Notes: a model not told the origin generated them from the letters alone. A DNA stretch of 64,000 nt from Dendrophyllia cribrosa (GCA_024195265.1 JAJLRJ010000008.1:9360501-9424500); one strand, 5' to 3'. Positions 26,501-36,390 are shown, counted from the stretch's first letter. Numbers and translations are program-made.

Positions 26501-28042
26501 GGTCGTAGTTACAGGATTGATACAGTTTACAAGTTTTTAATTAATTCAAGAATTGAAGATGGTGTAAGATACAAATTGTCTTGTTTAAAAATATTAATAA
26601 GTATTTTACTGATGAGGGCATTGGGTTCCCTGTGGGGGATTGGGGTTCCTGCCCCAACCTCCTCATGAGCTCACTTTGCTCATCTGCTAATTCCTGTGGC
26701 TTCACTGTTTACTATGGTGCATTGTCAGTGGTGCAACAAAACATTTTTGTGGCAGCGCAGTAAAGATACATTTTAAAATGCTAATTTAAATTAACACTGT
26801 TACTAAAAAAATGAATATACACTGGACTTTTTTATTTCCAGGTTCTGTTTGTTAATGGCAAAGAGGAGCAACTGATGAGCAAAATTTCAGCACCACCTGT
26901 GCTGACCAACCTCCTCATTGGGCAAAACGGTGATAAGAACATGACAGGGCAGGTCGATGAGGTACAATATGAAGAACTTAATCAAATCTGTTTCAGAATT
27001 TCCTGTCATTGTTAGATCCTGTTCCCTAATAAATTATTAGGATTATCCCAATAATTTATTATGCTTTTTTGCTGCAGGTCCAAATCTGGAACACTGCTGT
27101 CAATGTGTCAGCTTTTTATGACAAATATTTGAAAGGAACTGAGCAAGGCCTTGTCAGATATTACAAGTAAGTTTTAAGCTGTCCTTTGCTTGCAAAGTAT
27201 GCGTATTCATTTACACTAAACTAAATTGTTTTTTAGTATTTCAGCTCAAAATATTTGTCAAAAATTTCTTCATGCCTTGTAACCACCGAGACCATCAACT
27301 GTGAACATTGCCAATAATGAAATGTAGAGTCTGTCTTTTGTTCACATGTAATAATGGTAGCTAGAATGTTGGGTTTAAACTTCCTGTCTTTCCCAGTTCC
27401 CACATGACCCAATCAGGCAGCTGCTGCCTATTGCAATTTCGCTGTTTCAATGTTGCCAAATTCTGTGTATAAATTCCTCTCATTTCCCTCCATCTCACAT
27501 TTTCCGACATTCTCACCATCTCACATTGTCTCCTGGCATGCGTTTCTCAACACTCTGGAAGACTTTTTGGGCTCGAAAGCTATTTTTTAAATATAGTTTC
27601 TAAGGAATGGAGTTGAAGTTTTTAGCCCGCACGGCAGATAAAGTTGTATAAATAAACTTCATATTTTACTGCTTAGCTTTTAAAATCAGCAAAAAAAACA
27701 AATCTTTTTTGGTAAACATTTTGCACATAACACAGCTTTTCGGGACTTTCGAGAAATACATGCCTGGTTACTTCCCTTCCACCCCAGGTTACTGCCCCCT
27801 TCAATTCTAGTCCTCCCGTGTATATGTATTATTCACAGAGATTATTTCAATATTAAATTGTGTACTGTTATAGATACAACACCAAACATCTTTTATCTAA
27901 AACTGTTGTGTTTGAAAATGAAAACAGGTGCAACCAAGGCGAGGGGAGACAGCTAAAAGACAGTGGTCCATCGAAGAAGCACATCTTTCTCAAAGGAACA
28001 AATTGGCTTTCATCGTCACTGGAGCTCAGTCAAATTAACTGA
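2520..28042 (+). CDS. Thrombospondin-type extracellular matrix protein (5' end missing)
   Basis: A secreted calcium-binding matrix glycoprotein of the thrombospondin/COMP kind. Exons that join in phase: 2520 to about 2654, 2761-2788, 2961-3658, 4414-4521, 6153-6227, 9862-10007, 11002-11124, 11682-11784, 12277-12462, 12932-13057, 13495-13619, 13967-14183, 18202-18408, 24724-24812, 25312-25385, 25979-26109, 26842-26961, 27078-27166 and 27874-28042, about 980 residues. In order they give a sushi-like cysteine segment, an EGF-like domain, many type 3 repeats ([12 protein letters not shown] pattern), and a thrombospondin C-terminal lectin domain ([44 protein letters not shown]). A LamG-like domain follows, apparently split by a MAM domain, then a short tail. 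The first donor (about 2654) is weak and unresolved. The signal peptide and N-terminal exons were not found. Canonical thrombospondins stop soon after the lectin domain, so the extra C-terminal domains are unusual. Confidence 0.85.
3705..4165. repeat. Degenerate CAGT/CAGC tetranucleotide repeat
   Basis: An intron stretch dominated by variants of AGTCAGTC, CAGCCAGC and CAATCAAT. It is low-complexity simple-sequence DNA with no coding content. The open frame at 3702-3896 is a by-product of the repeat. Confidence 0.8.
4528..5256. mobile_element. TTAA-flanked non-autonomous DNA transposon, copy A
   Basis: The ends are inverted repeats (GGTTACAGTGTACCTTC at the left and its complement at the right), each bordered by TTAA (4528-4531 and 5253-5256). 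TTAA target duplications are typical of piggyBac and Kolobok elements. A second copy with the same ends and interior lies at 15268-16480. No transposase frame is present. The shared 61-codon open frame in both copies has no recognisable domain and probably just reflects shared sequence. Confidence 0.85.
5284..5445. mobile_element. Foldback MITE-like palindrome
   Basis: The left part (TGTTGTGGTTTAAATTTTTC and on) returns as its reverse complement ending in TTTGAACCACAACA. A short unique centre near 5350-5370 separates the arms. It sits in an intron of the thrombospondin-type gene beside a sequence that could be a minus-strand tRNA-derived SINE (GGTATCAAACCCATGACC near 5488). Confidence 0.7.
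6239..8881. mobile_element. 2.6 kb DNA transposon with CAGGGCTCGAC ends
   Basis: The left end CAGGGCTCGAC (from 6244) and right end GTCGAGCCCTG (to 8876) are exact inverted repeats. The flanks are a 5-bp direct duplication TTATA (6239-6243 and 8877-8881). Just inside each end is a motif of the type GGTCGCCAG/GGCGACCAAG. No long open frame is present, so it is probably non-autonomous or decayed. CAGGG ends resemble hAT elements, but these normally make 8-bp duplications, so the superfamily is left open. Confidence 0.8.
10741..10965. repeat. Dispersed repeat with GAAGAGGTTTCATTTGAATGG core, two tandem copies
   Basis: Each copy reads AAACAAATGGT, then a CAAAAGTACTG stretch, then the core GAAGAGGTTTCATTTGAATG followed by GTCACACCATAG. 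The same layout recurs at about 11838-11999, 35360-35525 and 43083-43205, with weaker relatives near 18580-18660, 29750-29850 and 52800-52920. A fuller copy ends with TGTCTCCATAATTGACTC. I cannot assign it to a known class; a SINE or MITE is likely. Confidence 0.75.
11838..11999. repeat. Dispersed GAAGAGGTTTCATTTGAATGG repeat, long copy
   Basis: This copy carries the core plus the 3' section with CACAGACTCAAAAGTTTGAA and a CTCCATAATTGACTC end. It ends near AGTAAAAGGGTTAA, as does the copy near 35525, which suggests a shared boundary. Confidence 0.7.
13183..13313. mobile_element. Short foldback element (family 1)
   Basis: The left arm (ATCAAACATGAGACACAGTG, then TTTCCAAACACC) is mirrored by a right arm ending in GTGTCAATGTTTGAT. 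A diverged member with the same layout (TTTCCAAACACCAAGAAGTG) lies at about 29425-29545, so this is a dispersed MITE family and not a unique hairpin. Confidence 0.75.
14640..14880. repeat. Imperfect minisatellite, about 45-50 bp unit
   Basis: Four or five diverged units contain CGATCTGTTCGTCCTTGA, a CTCA stretch, then GAGTGGAGTGAGAGC. It lies in an intron of the thrombospondin-type gene and encodes nothing recognisable. Confidence 0.65.
15268..16480. mobile_element. TTAA-flanked DNA transposon, copy B, with internal insertion
   Basis: The ends and interior match copy A (4528-5256), again bordered by TTAA. It differs by about 490 bp inserted near 15955-16445, right where copy A runs straight into AAATTTTCGATCTGAAGG. 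The insert begins ATAGGTTCGCGAG and is T/A-rich, and looks like a second element that landed in the first. Confidence 0.85.
17283..17605. mobile_element. GACTCCCAT-end foldback element, copy 1
   Basis: The left end GGGTGGAGACTCCCATTTTA pairs with a right end ATATGGGAGTGCCCCCCACC. The interior has CTTTTAGGGGT and GGTACCACTAAAAGG. A second member lies at about 45845-46175 and a fragment of the same type near 30838-30925. The 77-codon open frame at 17290-17523 is inside it and is not thought to be a gene. Confidence 0.65.
19975..20372. mobile_element. Large near-perfect palindrome (about 190-bp arms)
   Basis: The sequence from AGAATAGAGTACCGAAGTG to the centre at ATTACGTAAT (about 20163-20172) is repeated as its reverse complement, ending CACTTCGGTACTCTATTGG. 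The arms differ by a few bases. Such long foldbacks are common in this window and are best read as MITE-like elements. Confidence 0.8.
20615..23598 (-). CDS. Probable TIR-like domain protein, antisense in an intron (5' end uncertain)
   Basis: Three minus-strand segments join in phase: about 23598-23364 (start unproven; nearest ATG 23589), 22611-22432 and 21000-20615. The last two use a good donor (CTCAA|GTAAGG) and acceptor (TTAATATAG). The C-terminal exon encodes about 115 residues resembling a TIR or SEFIR fold: [18 protein letters not shown], then a hydrophobic [10 protein letters not shown] strand, then [17 protein letters not shown]. The usual box between the first helix and the third strand looks shortened, so the fold may be degenerate. 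TIR proteins act in innate signalling or NAD cleavage, and I cannot tell which applies. The N-terminal part is Ser/Gln-rich and unrecognised. The first junction has a weak acceptor. The gene lies wholly inside the 18408-24724 intron of the thrombospondin-type gene. Confidence 0.5.
21061..22410. repeat. CCCAT/CATTC pentanucleotide satellite, interrupted
   Basis: Two blocks (about 21061-21500 and 21715-22410) are made of CCCAT, CATTC, CTATC and related pentamers. They form a higher-order unit of roughly 80-100 bp (CATTCAACCCCCATTCCATT, then CATGCCATCCC, then TATCCTATC, then CATCACATTCC). About 210 bp of unrelated AT-rich DNA lies between. Because the unit length is a multiple of 5 with few stops, it yields false open frames of up to 305 codons. 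Confidence 0.9.
25570..25680. repeat. Hairpin plus GTT microsatellite, retroelement-tail-like
   Basis: A stem-loop GACAACCCGCC...GGGTTGTC is followed by AT-rich sequence and a (TTG)n run. A hairpin ahead of a short-unit microsatellite is typical of the 3' end of some LINE/SINE elements. The opposite arrangement, a (CAA)n run, occurs at about 26270-26300. No reverse transcriptase is near either. Confidence 0.45.
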
Positions 28043-28225
28043 CTGAGATATGCCACCGTGGATGTATGGTCGTCATGGTTGCAATGGAAACAGTGCACAA
28101 GTAGCAGGCTGATATAAAGTCAGTTAAGTTAGAGCATTGGCAGTTTGGTAGATTTCTGGTACAAGCATGTAACCTCCAAAGTTTGAATGGCAAGAAAAAC
28201 AAGATGTGTATCCACACTGTAGATG

Positions 28226-28690
28226 CTACAGATAGATTTGCTACATACAGTCCTTTGATTAAATGTTGTCACTGATCGGTCTCATCCCTATGCGACCAGA
28301 CCGAAAAGGATTATGGAGAGAAATCAATTACATTCAATAGCTGCATATATTATCAAACACGTCTTCAGTTCGCCGTGCGGTTTCTATTTTGCCAAGATAA
28401 ACCGCTTTATAGAGCGAGGAGATATCGAAAAGTAAATTGCTACCTCTTCAGTTTTCATCCTGAGAACTTGTGTCATCCAAACCGCTCACCACCGTAGGTC
28501 TTCACTGTATGGTCGAGGCATATCTCGGCAAAATAGAAACCGCACGGCGAACTCAAGACATGTTTGATAATATATGCAGCTATTGAATGTAACTGATTTC
28601 TCTCCATAATCCTTTTCTGTCTGGTCGCGTAGGGATGAGACCGATCAATGACAACGTTTAATCAAAAGACTGTATGTAGTTAGACATATA
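28226..28690. mobile_element. Foldback element, about 180-bp arms
   Basis: The left arm from GCTACATACAGTCCTTTGAT through GTTCGCCGTGCGGTTTC returns inverted from GAAACCGCACGGCGAAC to the flank. About 110 bp of unique sequence separates the arms. No coding potential. Confidence 0.8.
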
Positions 28691-29554
28691 TGCAACACAT
28701 AAATATATATACTAGATTTGTAAAGAGATTTGCTAGCTCAAAAATCAGCTGTTTTTATTCACACAGCTGTAAAACAGGCAAAAAAAATCATTCTCTAACA
28801 TTTTCATTTTCAGAATAAAATGCAAATGTATAAGCAATAATAAAATGGGTAGAGACTAAAGAGAGATTTAAAACCTCTTCTCCACTATCTAAGTGTGGAA
28901 CAGGCTACGAGCTACTGGCTTTTGAAACCTACTGTAAAAAATGCCTTCAATTACCAGTGTGAAACAATAAACTACCATATATTAACATGTAAATGTGGTC
29001 ATGTGTGTCATTCATGTGTCAGCCCATCTTCCAACACAGCAAAGGGATAAAAACAACAAAAACATGAAAGCACTGAGATATCAAAGTTAAAAATCGGGCT
29101 AAAACAAGATTTGCAACTAGCAAACTTTAACAAAACGTGGCAACTTTTGTTGGGTGCACACTGCATGTGTTAAATTAAAAATGTTAATGCAGACAGCTTC
29201 TTCTAAACCCTTTCACTCCCAAGACAGTCAAAATCAAAACAAGACAAAATACTAAATTTAATGTAGACTTTCTCAAAGTCCCTGAGCGACTTAAATTAAT
29301 ACCGCACGCAAATTCATCGAATAAAACTCGAGGTCGACTTGTGGCAAGTCTAAATTTAATGCTGCAAAGTAACAAAAAATAAACAGTAACAAATGGAAGT
29401 AATGTATTAAACACGAGGAAGAGTATTCCATCAGGATTTCCAAACACCAAGAAGTGGGTTGAAAAAAACGAGACAGACATATTTTTAAACTGTCTTTGAG
29501 GTGTTTGGATACCTAATGAAACACTGGTTCAAGTGTTTGAAAGACTAGAGTAGC

Positions 29555-29631
29555 CTGCGAGCAAGCTCTCGGGGTTTCGGGCCCTTCCCCTTCCCCGAGA
29601 CCCAAGCCCAAGAGCTTGCTCGCAGGCTAAG
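29555..29631. mobile_element. Short hairpin AGCCTGCGAGCAAGCTCT
   Basis: A 77-bp palindrome: TAGCCTGCGAGCAAGCTCT at the left and AGAGCTTGCTCGCAGGCTA at the right. It looks like a very small MITE. Confidence 0.75.
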
Positions 29632-30289
29632 ATTAGAGAAAACAAAGGAATAACATCGCCAAATTCTATGCTATAAATTAAGATCGGGTTTCAAAACCAC
29701 AGACACATTTATGATTCCCTTGCTTCAAACTTGATGAATTTTTAATGAATTTGAGAAGTACTGCCCAAGGGATTTCTGAATTGCCATCCCATTGGGGTTT
29801 CATTCACAGACTGAAAATTAGAAAAATAGTTTTGGGAGTGAAACAGATAATGCACACTGTTGTACAGGAGTTCTTTTTTTCATTTCCCGCTAATACAGAC
29901 ATCATTTCAAGGTGGACAACAATAGAATGTACTTGGCAACAAATTTTTTAACATTGCTTTGCAGATGCCAACTTGACTTGATTTTATTTGTACATTGTAT
30001 CACACACTGCTACATTTTCAAATGTTACATCCATTTTCAATCTTGTAATTTTCACTTGTCAAGTTAATAGTCTCAAGTTACATGTAACAACAGTCCCTAA
30101 TTACATGTACACATACTTCCAGATTTTACACAAGGTTTAAAACATCTTCTCAAATGGAGTTAATAACAAAAAATATAGAACTGTACAGTTTTTGGTCTTC
30201 TCTCTAATAGTAAACAACTGTCACCTCTGATCATTACCTCGGTTACTTTGTAATAATAAACAAAATGAAGGACAAAGTAACTGTTGTGT

Positions 30290-31394
30290 TCATTGTGTCG
30301 CTGGCGTTTCTTCCTTCGGTGGCCATTTTCCCTCCCTTATCAGCTTTTCTTTATGTTTCTGAATCTTTTCAAGTCTTGTATACTGTGTGAAAAAAACACC
30401 GTCAAAAGACAATAAGTCAGGCCCGGTTGTTCGAAAGCCGATTAACGCAAATCCCAGATTAACAGTTAACCGAGGATTTCATTTCTCAGTTTAAAAATGT
30501 TTCAAAGTAGTGAAGACAAGTTAAAGTCGAAATTGAAGAGCAGAAAACTTTGGATAATTTTCGATTGTTGAGTTGTTTAACTGGATTCAAAATTGACTTT
30601 AATTCTGGGTTAGCTTTATTGTGCCTTGAACAACCCGGTCCTGGGTCCTAATTTGTACTTTTGCTCGACTATGCACATCTCAGGAGTGGGCGTGGTAAAG
30701 TTATACTTGAGCCACAGACATCTAACGGAGCAGGCCCCGGTTGTTCAAAAGGTGGATAGCGCTATCCACCCGATAAATCACTATCGAGTGTAACAAAATC
30801 CTTAGTTGGCCACCACACCTCCATGATGTAATATACTGGGAGGACTCCCAGATGAAATTGACAGTAATAGTTGATGCACCTTTTAGGGATGAACACTTGT
30901 GGTTTGGTACAACTCAAGAGAGGCGCAGTGGAATTGTGGTGTAGTGGTTAGCTGTCTGGTATCGGCCGTTTCATAGACAATTAACTTTACTCAGCTTTAC
31001 TCCACATTCTCTCTCCACCCGGGTGTATAAATGGGTACTTGTGGCAAAATGCTGGGGGTAACTGTGCGATGGACTAGTATCCCATCCAGGGGGGGGGGGG
31101 GGGGGGACGACTTTACCTCAGCTTTTACAACCCAGGACAGTGAAATCTATACCCCCACCCCCCAAGACGTAAGTTCAATATTGAGGCTTCAAATAATACT
31201 AACGTTACTTAACTGAACATAATTAATTTGATGTAATTTCTTACCAGTTTCTTATGATGCAGACATTCAAAATAATCTTCTCTGTAATTTTGACACTTTT
31301 TCCACTGGTCATTACGGCCAACTTGCTGGACACAACTCAATAAGTCGTCCCAAAAGGGCGAGCAACGCGATCTATTCCCGTCCACTCCGTACAT
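30290..31394 (-). CDS. NDUFS5: NDUFS5-like complex I accessory subunit
   Basis: Two exons: 31394-31245 (50 codons) and 30382-30290 (30 codons plus stop), joined in phase 0 by a GTAAGA donor and a CACACAG acceptor; 80 residues in all. The first exon carries a twin CX9C pattern (C-SPFWDDLLS-C and C-QNYREDYFE-C), the CHCH fold imported through the mitochondrial intermembrane-space disulfide relay. The ECLHHKK motif after it, followed by a basic KIQKHKEKLIREGKWPP tail, matches the layout of NDUFS5, a subunit on the intermembrane side of respiratory complex I. It is shorter at the N-terminus than the usual 100 or so residues, so an upstream start or exon may be missing. It is divergent from the ribonucleotide reductase gene, about 540 bp away. 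Confidence 0.75.
30418..30655. mobile_element. CCCGGTTGTTC-end MITE, copy 1
   Basis: The ends GCCCGGTTGTTCGAAAGC and CTTGAACAACCCGGTC are inverted repeats. A related copy lies in opposite orientation at about 52918-53118 (ends GGGCCGGGTTGTTAAAAGC and CTTTCAAACAACCGGGCCC). Both share an internal GAGGATTTCATTTCTC / GAGAAATGAAATCCTC segment. A related GCCCCGGTTGTTCAAAAGG sequence starts near 30732. Confidence 0.75.
30925..31110 (+). mobile_element. Probable tRNA-derived SINE, copy 1
   Basis: GTGGTGTAGTGGTTAGCTGT near 30937 resembles the A box of a tRNA promoter. Downstream are GGTGTATAAATGGGTACTTG and GCGATGGACTAGTATCCCAT, ending in a poly-G run at 31089-31105. A related minus-strand stretch occurs at about 37185-37350 (GGCACCCATTTATACAC). 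The B box is not clear. Confidence 0.5.
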
Positions 31395-31744
31395 CCTTCC
31401 AAGGGTGAATGGCCTAATAAAACGATCACAATTAGGCTAAAGATAACTACTGGCCTAAGTAATATGTCGCATAGAGCAAAATCTATCAGTTAAGTTACAA
31501 ATAAATTATGAAAAACTTACAAATAAACTCGTATTTCTGTTTGCAAAGCACAAAACAAAATGGCGCTGGAATATCCGGGAACATGACCAGCGAGCATCCG
31601 CTGGTTTTTCCCACGCGGGCACTGTATATTGGCTTCCCGCTGATCTTCCCGCTGTTTTCTGTTGTTTGGAGCTTTTGTTTTCCAAATAAGGAGGAGATTG
31701 ACACCAGCGTCACCGGTGCGTCCCACAATATTTTTCCCGGGAAC

Positions 31745-31935
31745 AAAAGCGACCAATGATCAACAGAAACCCTGATGTAACCAGCCTCACTGATTGGTTG
31801 ATTCAGTTCTACCGCGCGAATTCAAGTTTAGCGTCGCGTCGTTCCCTGATCAGTCCTTCCTCAGCCTCTTTGTACATTGCATCAACTTGCTCTTTTAGTC
31901 TTACCTTTAGTTACCCTTTAGCTTCGTAGTTCATC
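31745..31935 (+). promoter_or_regulatory. Likely RRM2 promoter with CCAAT boxes
   Basis: A CCAAT motif at 31753-31757 and an inverted one (ATTGG) at 31793-31797 lie upstream of the ribonucleotide reductase start, followed by a GC-richer ACCGCGCGAATT stretch. CCAAT boxes are known in promoters of S-phase genes of this kind. The region also faces the divergent NDUFS5-like gene, so part of it could serve both. No transcription start can be seen directly. Confidence 0.4.
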
Positions 31936-34900
31936 ATGCTTGGTTTCGATAACTATATAGTCAAGGACGACCTCAGTAAGATGACAAAGACTGTCAAGGA
32001 CCTTGACTGCAACGAGAAAGCCGACGAAAGCAACGAGAAGAACGTCGAGGTAGGACAAAGAGTTTGTAACGATTGCTACAATTTTGGCGGGAGAAAAAAA
32101 TTTCATTACAGATTTCTGCCCATTAATGGACGTGAAAACTACGAGAAATCGATAAATTTAGTGCATATATAGCTAGATCATTCATTTGAAGGTCCTAGAA
32201 TTTATTTATGTTGCTAAAGAACTGTTTTTACATTCCAAATGCCCAAGCAGCTAAAATTTCACGAGGCTGCTGGAAATTGTGATGGACTTCGAAACCGTTT
32301 CGCTTGGCAAATGGTTTTCCCTTCAATTTATCTGGGGGTTATAAGCTTAACTCTTGTGTTAAAATTCTGCAGTTCGTTCAGAGCAGTTTTACGTCATTTA
32401 GCAAATGGATTTAGAAAATTTTTAAGCTCGCGGCATAGAACAAAAGAAGTTCGTTTGCGACTACAACGGTATTTGGCGCTTCCTTTGGCGCTAAAAACCA
32501 AAGCGGAAAAATGTAAAACCGCATCCAGCTCAAATTATTTTATGTATTCAAGGAACTTGTATTAATATTCTTGAACATGTAATGGAAACTAATGATTTGG
32601 TGCCTTTTTTTCCAGCTTCATGGCCCAGTAAAACCAGTCTACAAATCCAAGCCGAAGTTCGACACCAAAGATGAACCTCTACTCCGTGAGAATCCAAACA
32701 GATTCGTTCTCTTACCCATCCAGTACAAAGATATCTGGCATATGTACAAAAAGGCTGAAGGTGAGCAGAGAAAATATTATACTTAGACAAGACTCTGCTA
32801 AAATGTAATTTCTTTGTAATCTGTGTAGACATGGAGCATGTGATTACATAACAAATATGTAAGGTCGAGTTCCTTTAAAACCCTATAGCTTTTTTATTGA
32901 AAACTGTGCAGAAACAGCTATCTGGCATGAAGGGTCATTAGATTAGCTTTCATCTGCATGATACATTTAAGGGTTTTAACCACACTCAGAAGTAAAAAGC
33001 AAGAGATCTTGATCTAATTCAGCAATATGGTTAATAGCCTTTGTTTGCACAAGCAAGTATAAGTTTTACTTGCCCTGACTGGAACAAGTTTTCATATAAT
33101 GTTGCTTAGTTCACAGGCTTGCCTGTATTCTTACCCATTGGGCAAGTGAGTGGGGAAGAAAAGATCTTTTATAAATGTTGCTCGAAAAATATAACTAAAG
33201 AAACAATACCCTGGTAACCATTATAGTTCCATGTTGACAACAAGCTCTTGATGTTTCATTGTAGCATCCTTCTGGACCGCAGAGGAAGTTGATCTTTCTA
33301 AGGACAAGGACGACTGGGTTTCTCTTACGGTAAGAAACTACTGCGGCACCTTCTGACACTTCAGAAAATAATGGTAATGTAGGAGCTATAACCTTTGTTT
33401 TAAGCCATCAACCTCTTGTAATATTTGACCCCCCAGGATCTACTACATCCCAATTCAAGTATTTTTTCTTGTTTCCAATAGAGTACCATCAAGTCCACTC
33501 CAATGTCTAATATTCACCTTGGTTTTCTTTCTAGGATAATGAACGGTTCTTCATCTCGCATGTCCTGGCCTTCTTTGCTGCTAGCGACGGCATTGTGAAT
33601 GAAAACTTGGTGGAGTGTTTCAGTCAAGAAGTCCAAGTGCCAGAGGCAAGATGCTTCTATGGTTTCCAGATTGCAATTGAGGTAAGACAAAATTTCTGTT
33701 GTAAAAAAAACCTATGCCCACAAAAAGTTCTTTGGATTTTCTGATTGTTTAGACAGTTACCAAGATACCAAATTTACTTGACTTATGAAATTTTCCTTTT
33801 TTTTGTTTCAGAATATCCACTCTGAGATGTACAGTTTGTTGATTGAAACCTACATAGAGGACTCCATTGAAAAGTAAGTTGTCTGTACAGTTTGTCTCGT
33901 GTTTGTCAACCATACTGTGTTTTGCCGATACAGCAGCCATATTGATTTTGGCCGCAGGGCATCCCATTATGACCTTTTAAATTAATACATTCCTTTATTT
34001 TCAATGTTCATTATGGGATGTCCTGGGGGCAAAATCAATAATGGCTGCTGTGTCTGAAAAACGGGGTATGAGCACTTATCTTGGGTCCAAGCTACAATAA
34101 AAACTGTAGTTTGTCTTGGATGTGGTACCCACTTCTAAACATAGATTAAGATATCTTTCTTGTCTTCCAGGCAGCGGCTTTTCAATGCTATTGAAACAAT
34201 GCCTTGCATCATGAAGAAAGCTCAGTGGGCCCTTGACTGGATCAACCCACAGAAAGTGAGTCTTGAGTCCCCTATGTGTTGAGTATTGGATTGCAAGTGT
34301 ATCTAAAGCTATAAAGAATGTGACTTTGATCATATTGACAGAAAACTGTTTTCATTTTTTATAGTGAAGCCATCTTTTTAATTGACATCACTACAAATCT
34401 CTTAAAGTAATACCCGTGTCAGCTAACAATTCCACAACAAGAAAGGCACTAGCAGGGCTGTCACTTATTTTTTTTAAGTAGACAAGGAGAAAGCCAGTCA
34501 GGCTCAGATTTGCATCACCCAGCAATTAATGAAAGCCTTGCACCCGTGAAAATAAAATAAGTCTGTAATGCAGTTTCTGATGTCAGTGTTTTTTTATTTA
34601 CAGGCATCTTATGGTGAGAGGGTAGTTGCATTTGCTGCTGTAGAAGGAATCTTTTTCTCAGGTTCTTTTGCTGCCATTTTCTGGCTAAAAAAGAGAGGCA
34701 AGATGCCAGGACTTACCTTCTCAAATGAACTAATTAGCCGCGATGAGGTTTGTAAGATTTATACCTTTCTGAGCAATATATGTTCTGAGAGTGGTCCTTT
34801 AGACTCTTGCCACTATACTGTTGAACAGTTGTAATAAGAGCTGTTGGCCAGGGAGTCTTTGCTAGATCCTTGGCTTCTTTCATTGTGAAACAAAACATTG

Positions 34901-35779
34901 ACAAATGCACCCCAGAAAACAATTTTCCACTTAACTGCCTTTTTGAAAAATTATGCCAGCTGTATACATCAGTTTGATCGGTAATTTTTCTGATATAACT
35001 GTGTTTTGATGCAGGGTCTTCACTGTGATTTTGCCTGCTTGATGTTCTCATACCTGGTCAACAAACCATCTGAAGAAAAGATCAAGGAAATCATCAAAGA
35101 TGCTGTTGTCATTGAACAAGAGTTCCTCACAGAAGCCCTACCAGTTAATCTCATCGGCATGAACCATGTTCTTATGAAGCAATACATTGAATTTGTTGCT
35201 GACAGACTCTTGGTTGCTCTCGGCTGCTCTAAGGTAACATTAAAAACTAAATTTAACTGTTATCCTTTATTACCAATACATTGGTTCAGCTTCTGGTACG
35301 ACTTACTTGACTGGCCACAGGTAGTTTAATGGTATCTTTGAGAAGAGTGCCAAAAATTAAAATCCAGGAAAAATCATTTTGTAAAATATTGACAAAAAAA
35401 TGGCACCATGCAAAAGAACTGCTGAAGAGGTTTCATTTGAATAGTCACACCAAAGGATTTCATCCAGACTTAAAACTTAGAACAACACTACATGTCTCCA
35501 TAATTGACTCGGAGTGAAAGGGTTAAGTCACATCAAGTTAGGTGTCTACATAGATAGTCAACAACCAAGAAGACTCCTACATGCAAACAAAAACTAATAA
35601 TTCAACTTTTTCTGAAACAGGTTTACAAAGTTTTAAATCCATTTGACTTCATGGAGAACATTTCCTTGGAGGGAAAGACAAACTTCTTTGAGAAGAAAGT
35701 TGCTGAATATCAGAAGGCAGGAGTAATGAGCAAGAAATCAACATCAGAACACAAGTTCTCAACAAACGAGGATTTTTAA
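31936..35779 (+). CDS. RRM2: Ribonucleotide reductase small subunit (R2)
   Basis: Makes the radical-bearing small subunit that, with the large subunit, reduces ribonucleotides to deoxyribonucleotides for DNA synthesis. Nine exons join in phase: 31936-32049, 32616-32760, 33265-33329, 33535-33681, 33812-33873, 34171-34255, 34604-34747, 35015-35233, 35621-35779; 379 residues, close to the animal norm. Iron-ligand segments are visible in [12 protein letters not shown] (Asp), [20 protein letters not shown] (Glu and His plus the radical Tyr), [12 protein letters not shown] (Glu) and [11 protein letters not shown] (His). The C-terminus ends FSTNEDF, the tail that docks onto the large subunit. No KEN degradation motif is seen near the N-terminus, so cell-cycle turnover may differ from vertebrate RRM2, or the gene may be closer to the p53R2 type. 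Confidence 0.96.
35360..35525. repeat. Dispersed GAAGAGGTTTCATTTGAA repeat in an RRM2 intron
   Basis: Carries the core GAAGAGGTTTCATTTGAATA, the flanking TCACACCAAAGG and the CTCCATAATTGACTCGG end, as in the copies at 10741-10965, 11838-11999 and 43083-43205. Confidence 0.7.
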
Positions 35780-36390
35780 ACAAAAATGAGAAAAAGAAAC
35801 ATTTTCTAGTTGAACAAAAATGAAACAGACACATGTTTGTATTTAAAGTTGTACATATTTTCGTACTTTTCGCTCAATAATAGTTATTGTACCATAAGTA
35901 TATTTTGTATACTTTTTTTAGCAGCAAGATCTTTCCTTTTTTAGTGATTATTTTTATAGTTTGTTTTTGTCATTTTTTTTAAAACCAGTGTACAGATTTA
36001 CAATTTCTTCAGTTAGACTTTAATTATTAAAAGTATTAGTTTCAGAAATTTCTTGTGTTCAGATGCTTGTCCGTTTACTTCATGAAGTATCAAACTCCTA
36101 TTTATTTTATTTTCCTTGCATTTTGTTGCTAAAAACCATCATGTGACACCACTTCCACAAGTTAACAGGGCTTAAATAAGTCAAAAAGTAATAAATGTTT
36201 GTGTTATTTCCATGAGTTCAAGGAAGGAAATATCTCAAGGGGGATAAGAGTTTGCAGGTCACTAATGGCTTGTAAAATGATGCTCATTCAAATAAGATAG
36301 AAATTGTACATGTCCAGCAACAAGCAGTGGTAGTGCAGCGTATATAAAGTCCTAAGTTCTTCAATCACAAAGAACACTGAATGGCAACAG

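Larger units (their letters stand above)
28043..30289. other. Intergenic DNA with foldback elements
   Basis: This stretch lies between the thrombospondin-type stop codon and the NDUFS5-like stop codon (the two genes converge). It holds two palindromic elements (28226-28690 and 29555-29631), a family-1 foldback near 29425-29545 and AT-rich filler. AATAAA motifs near 28848 and 28967 are possible poly(A) signals of the plus-strand gene. No exon was recognised. Confidence 0.6.
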
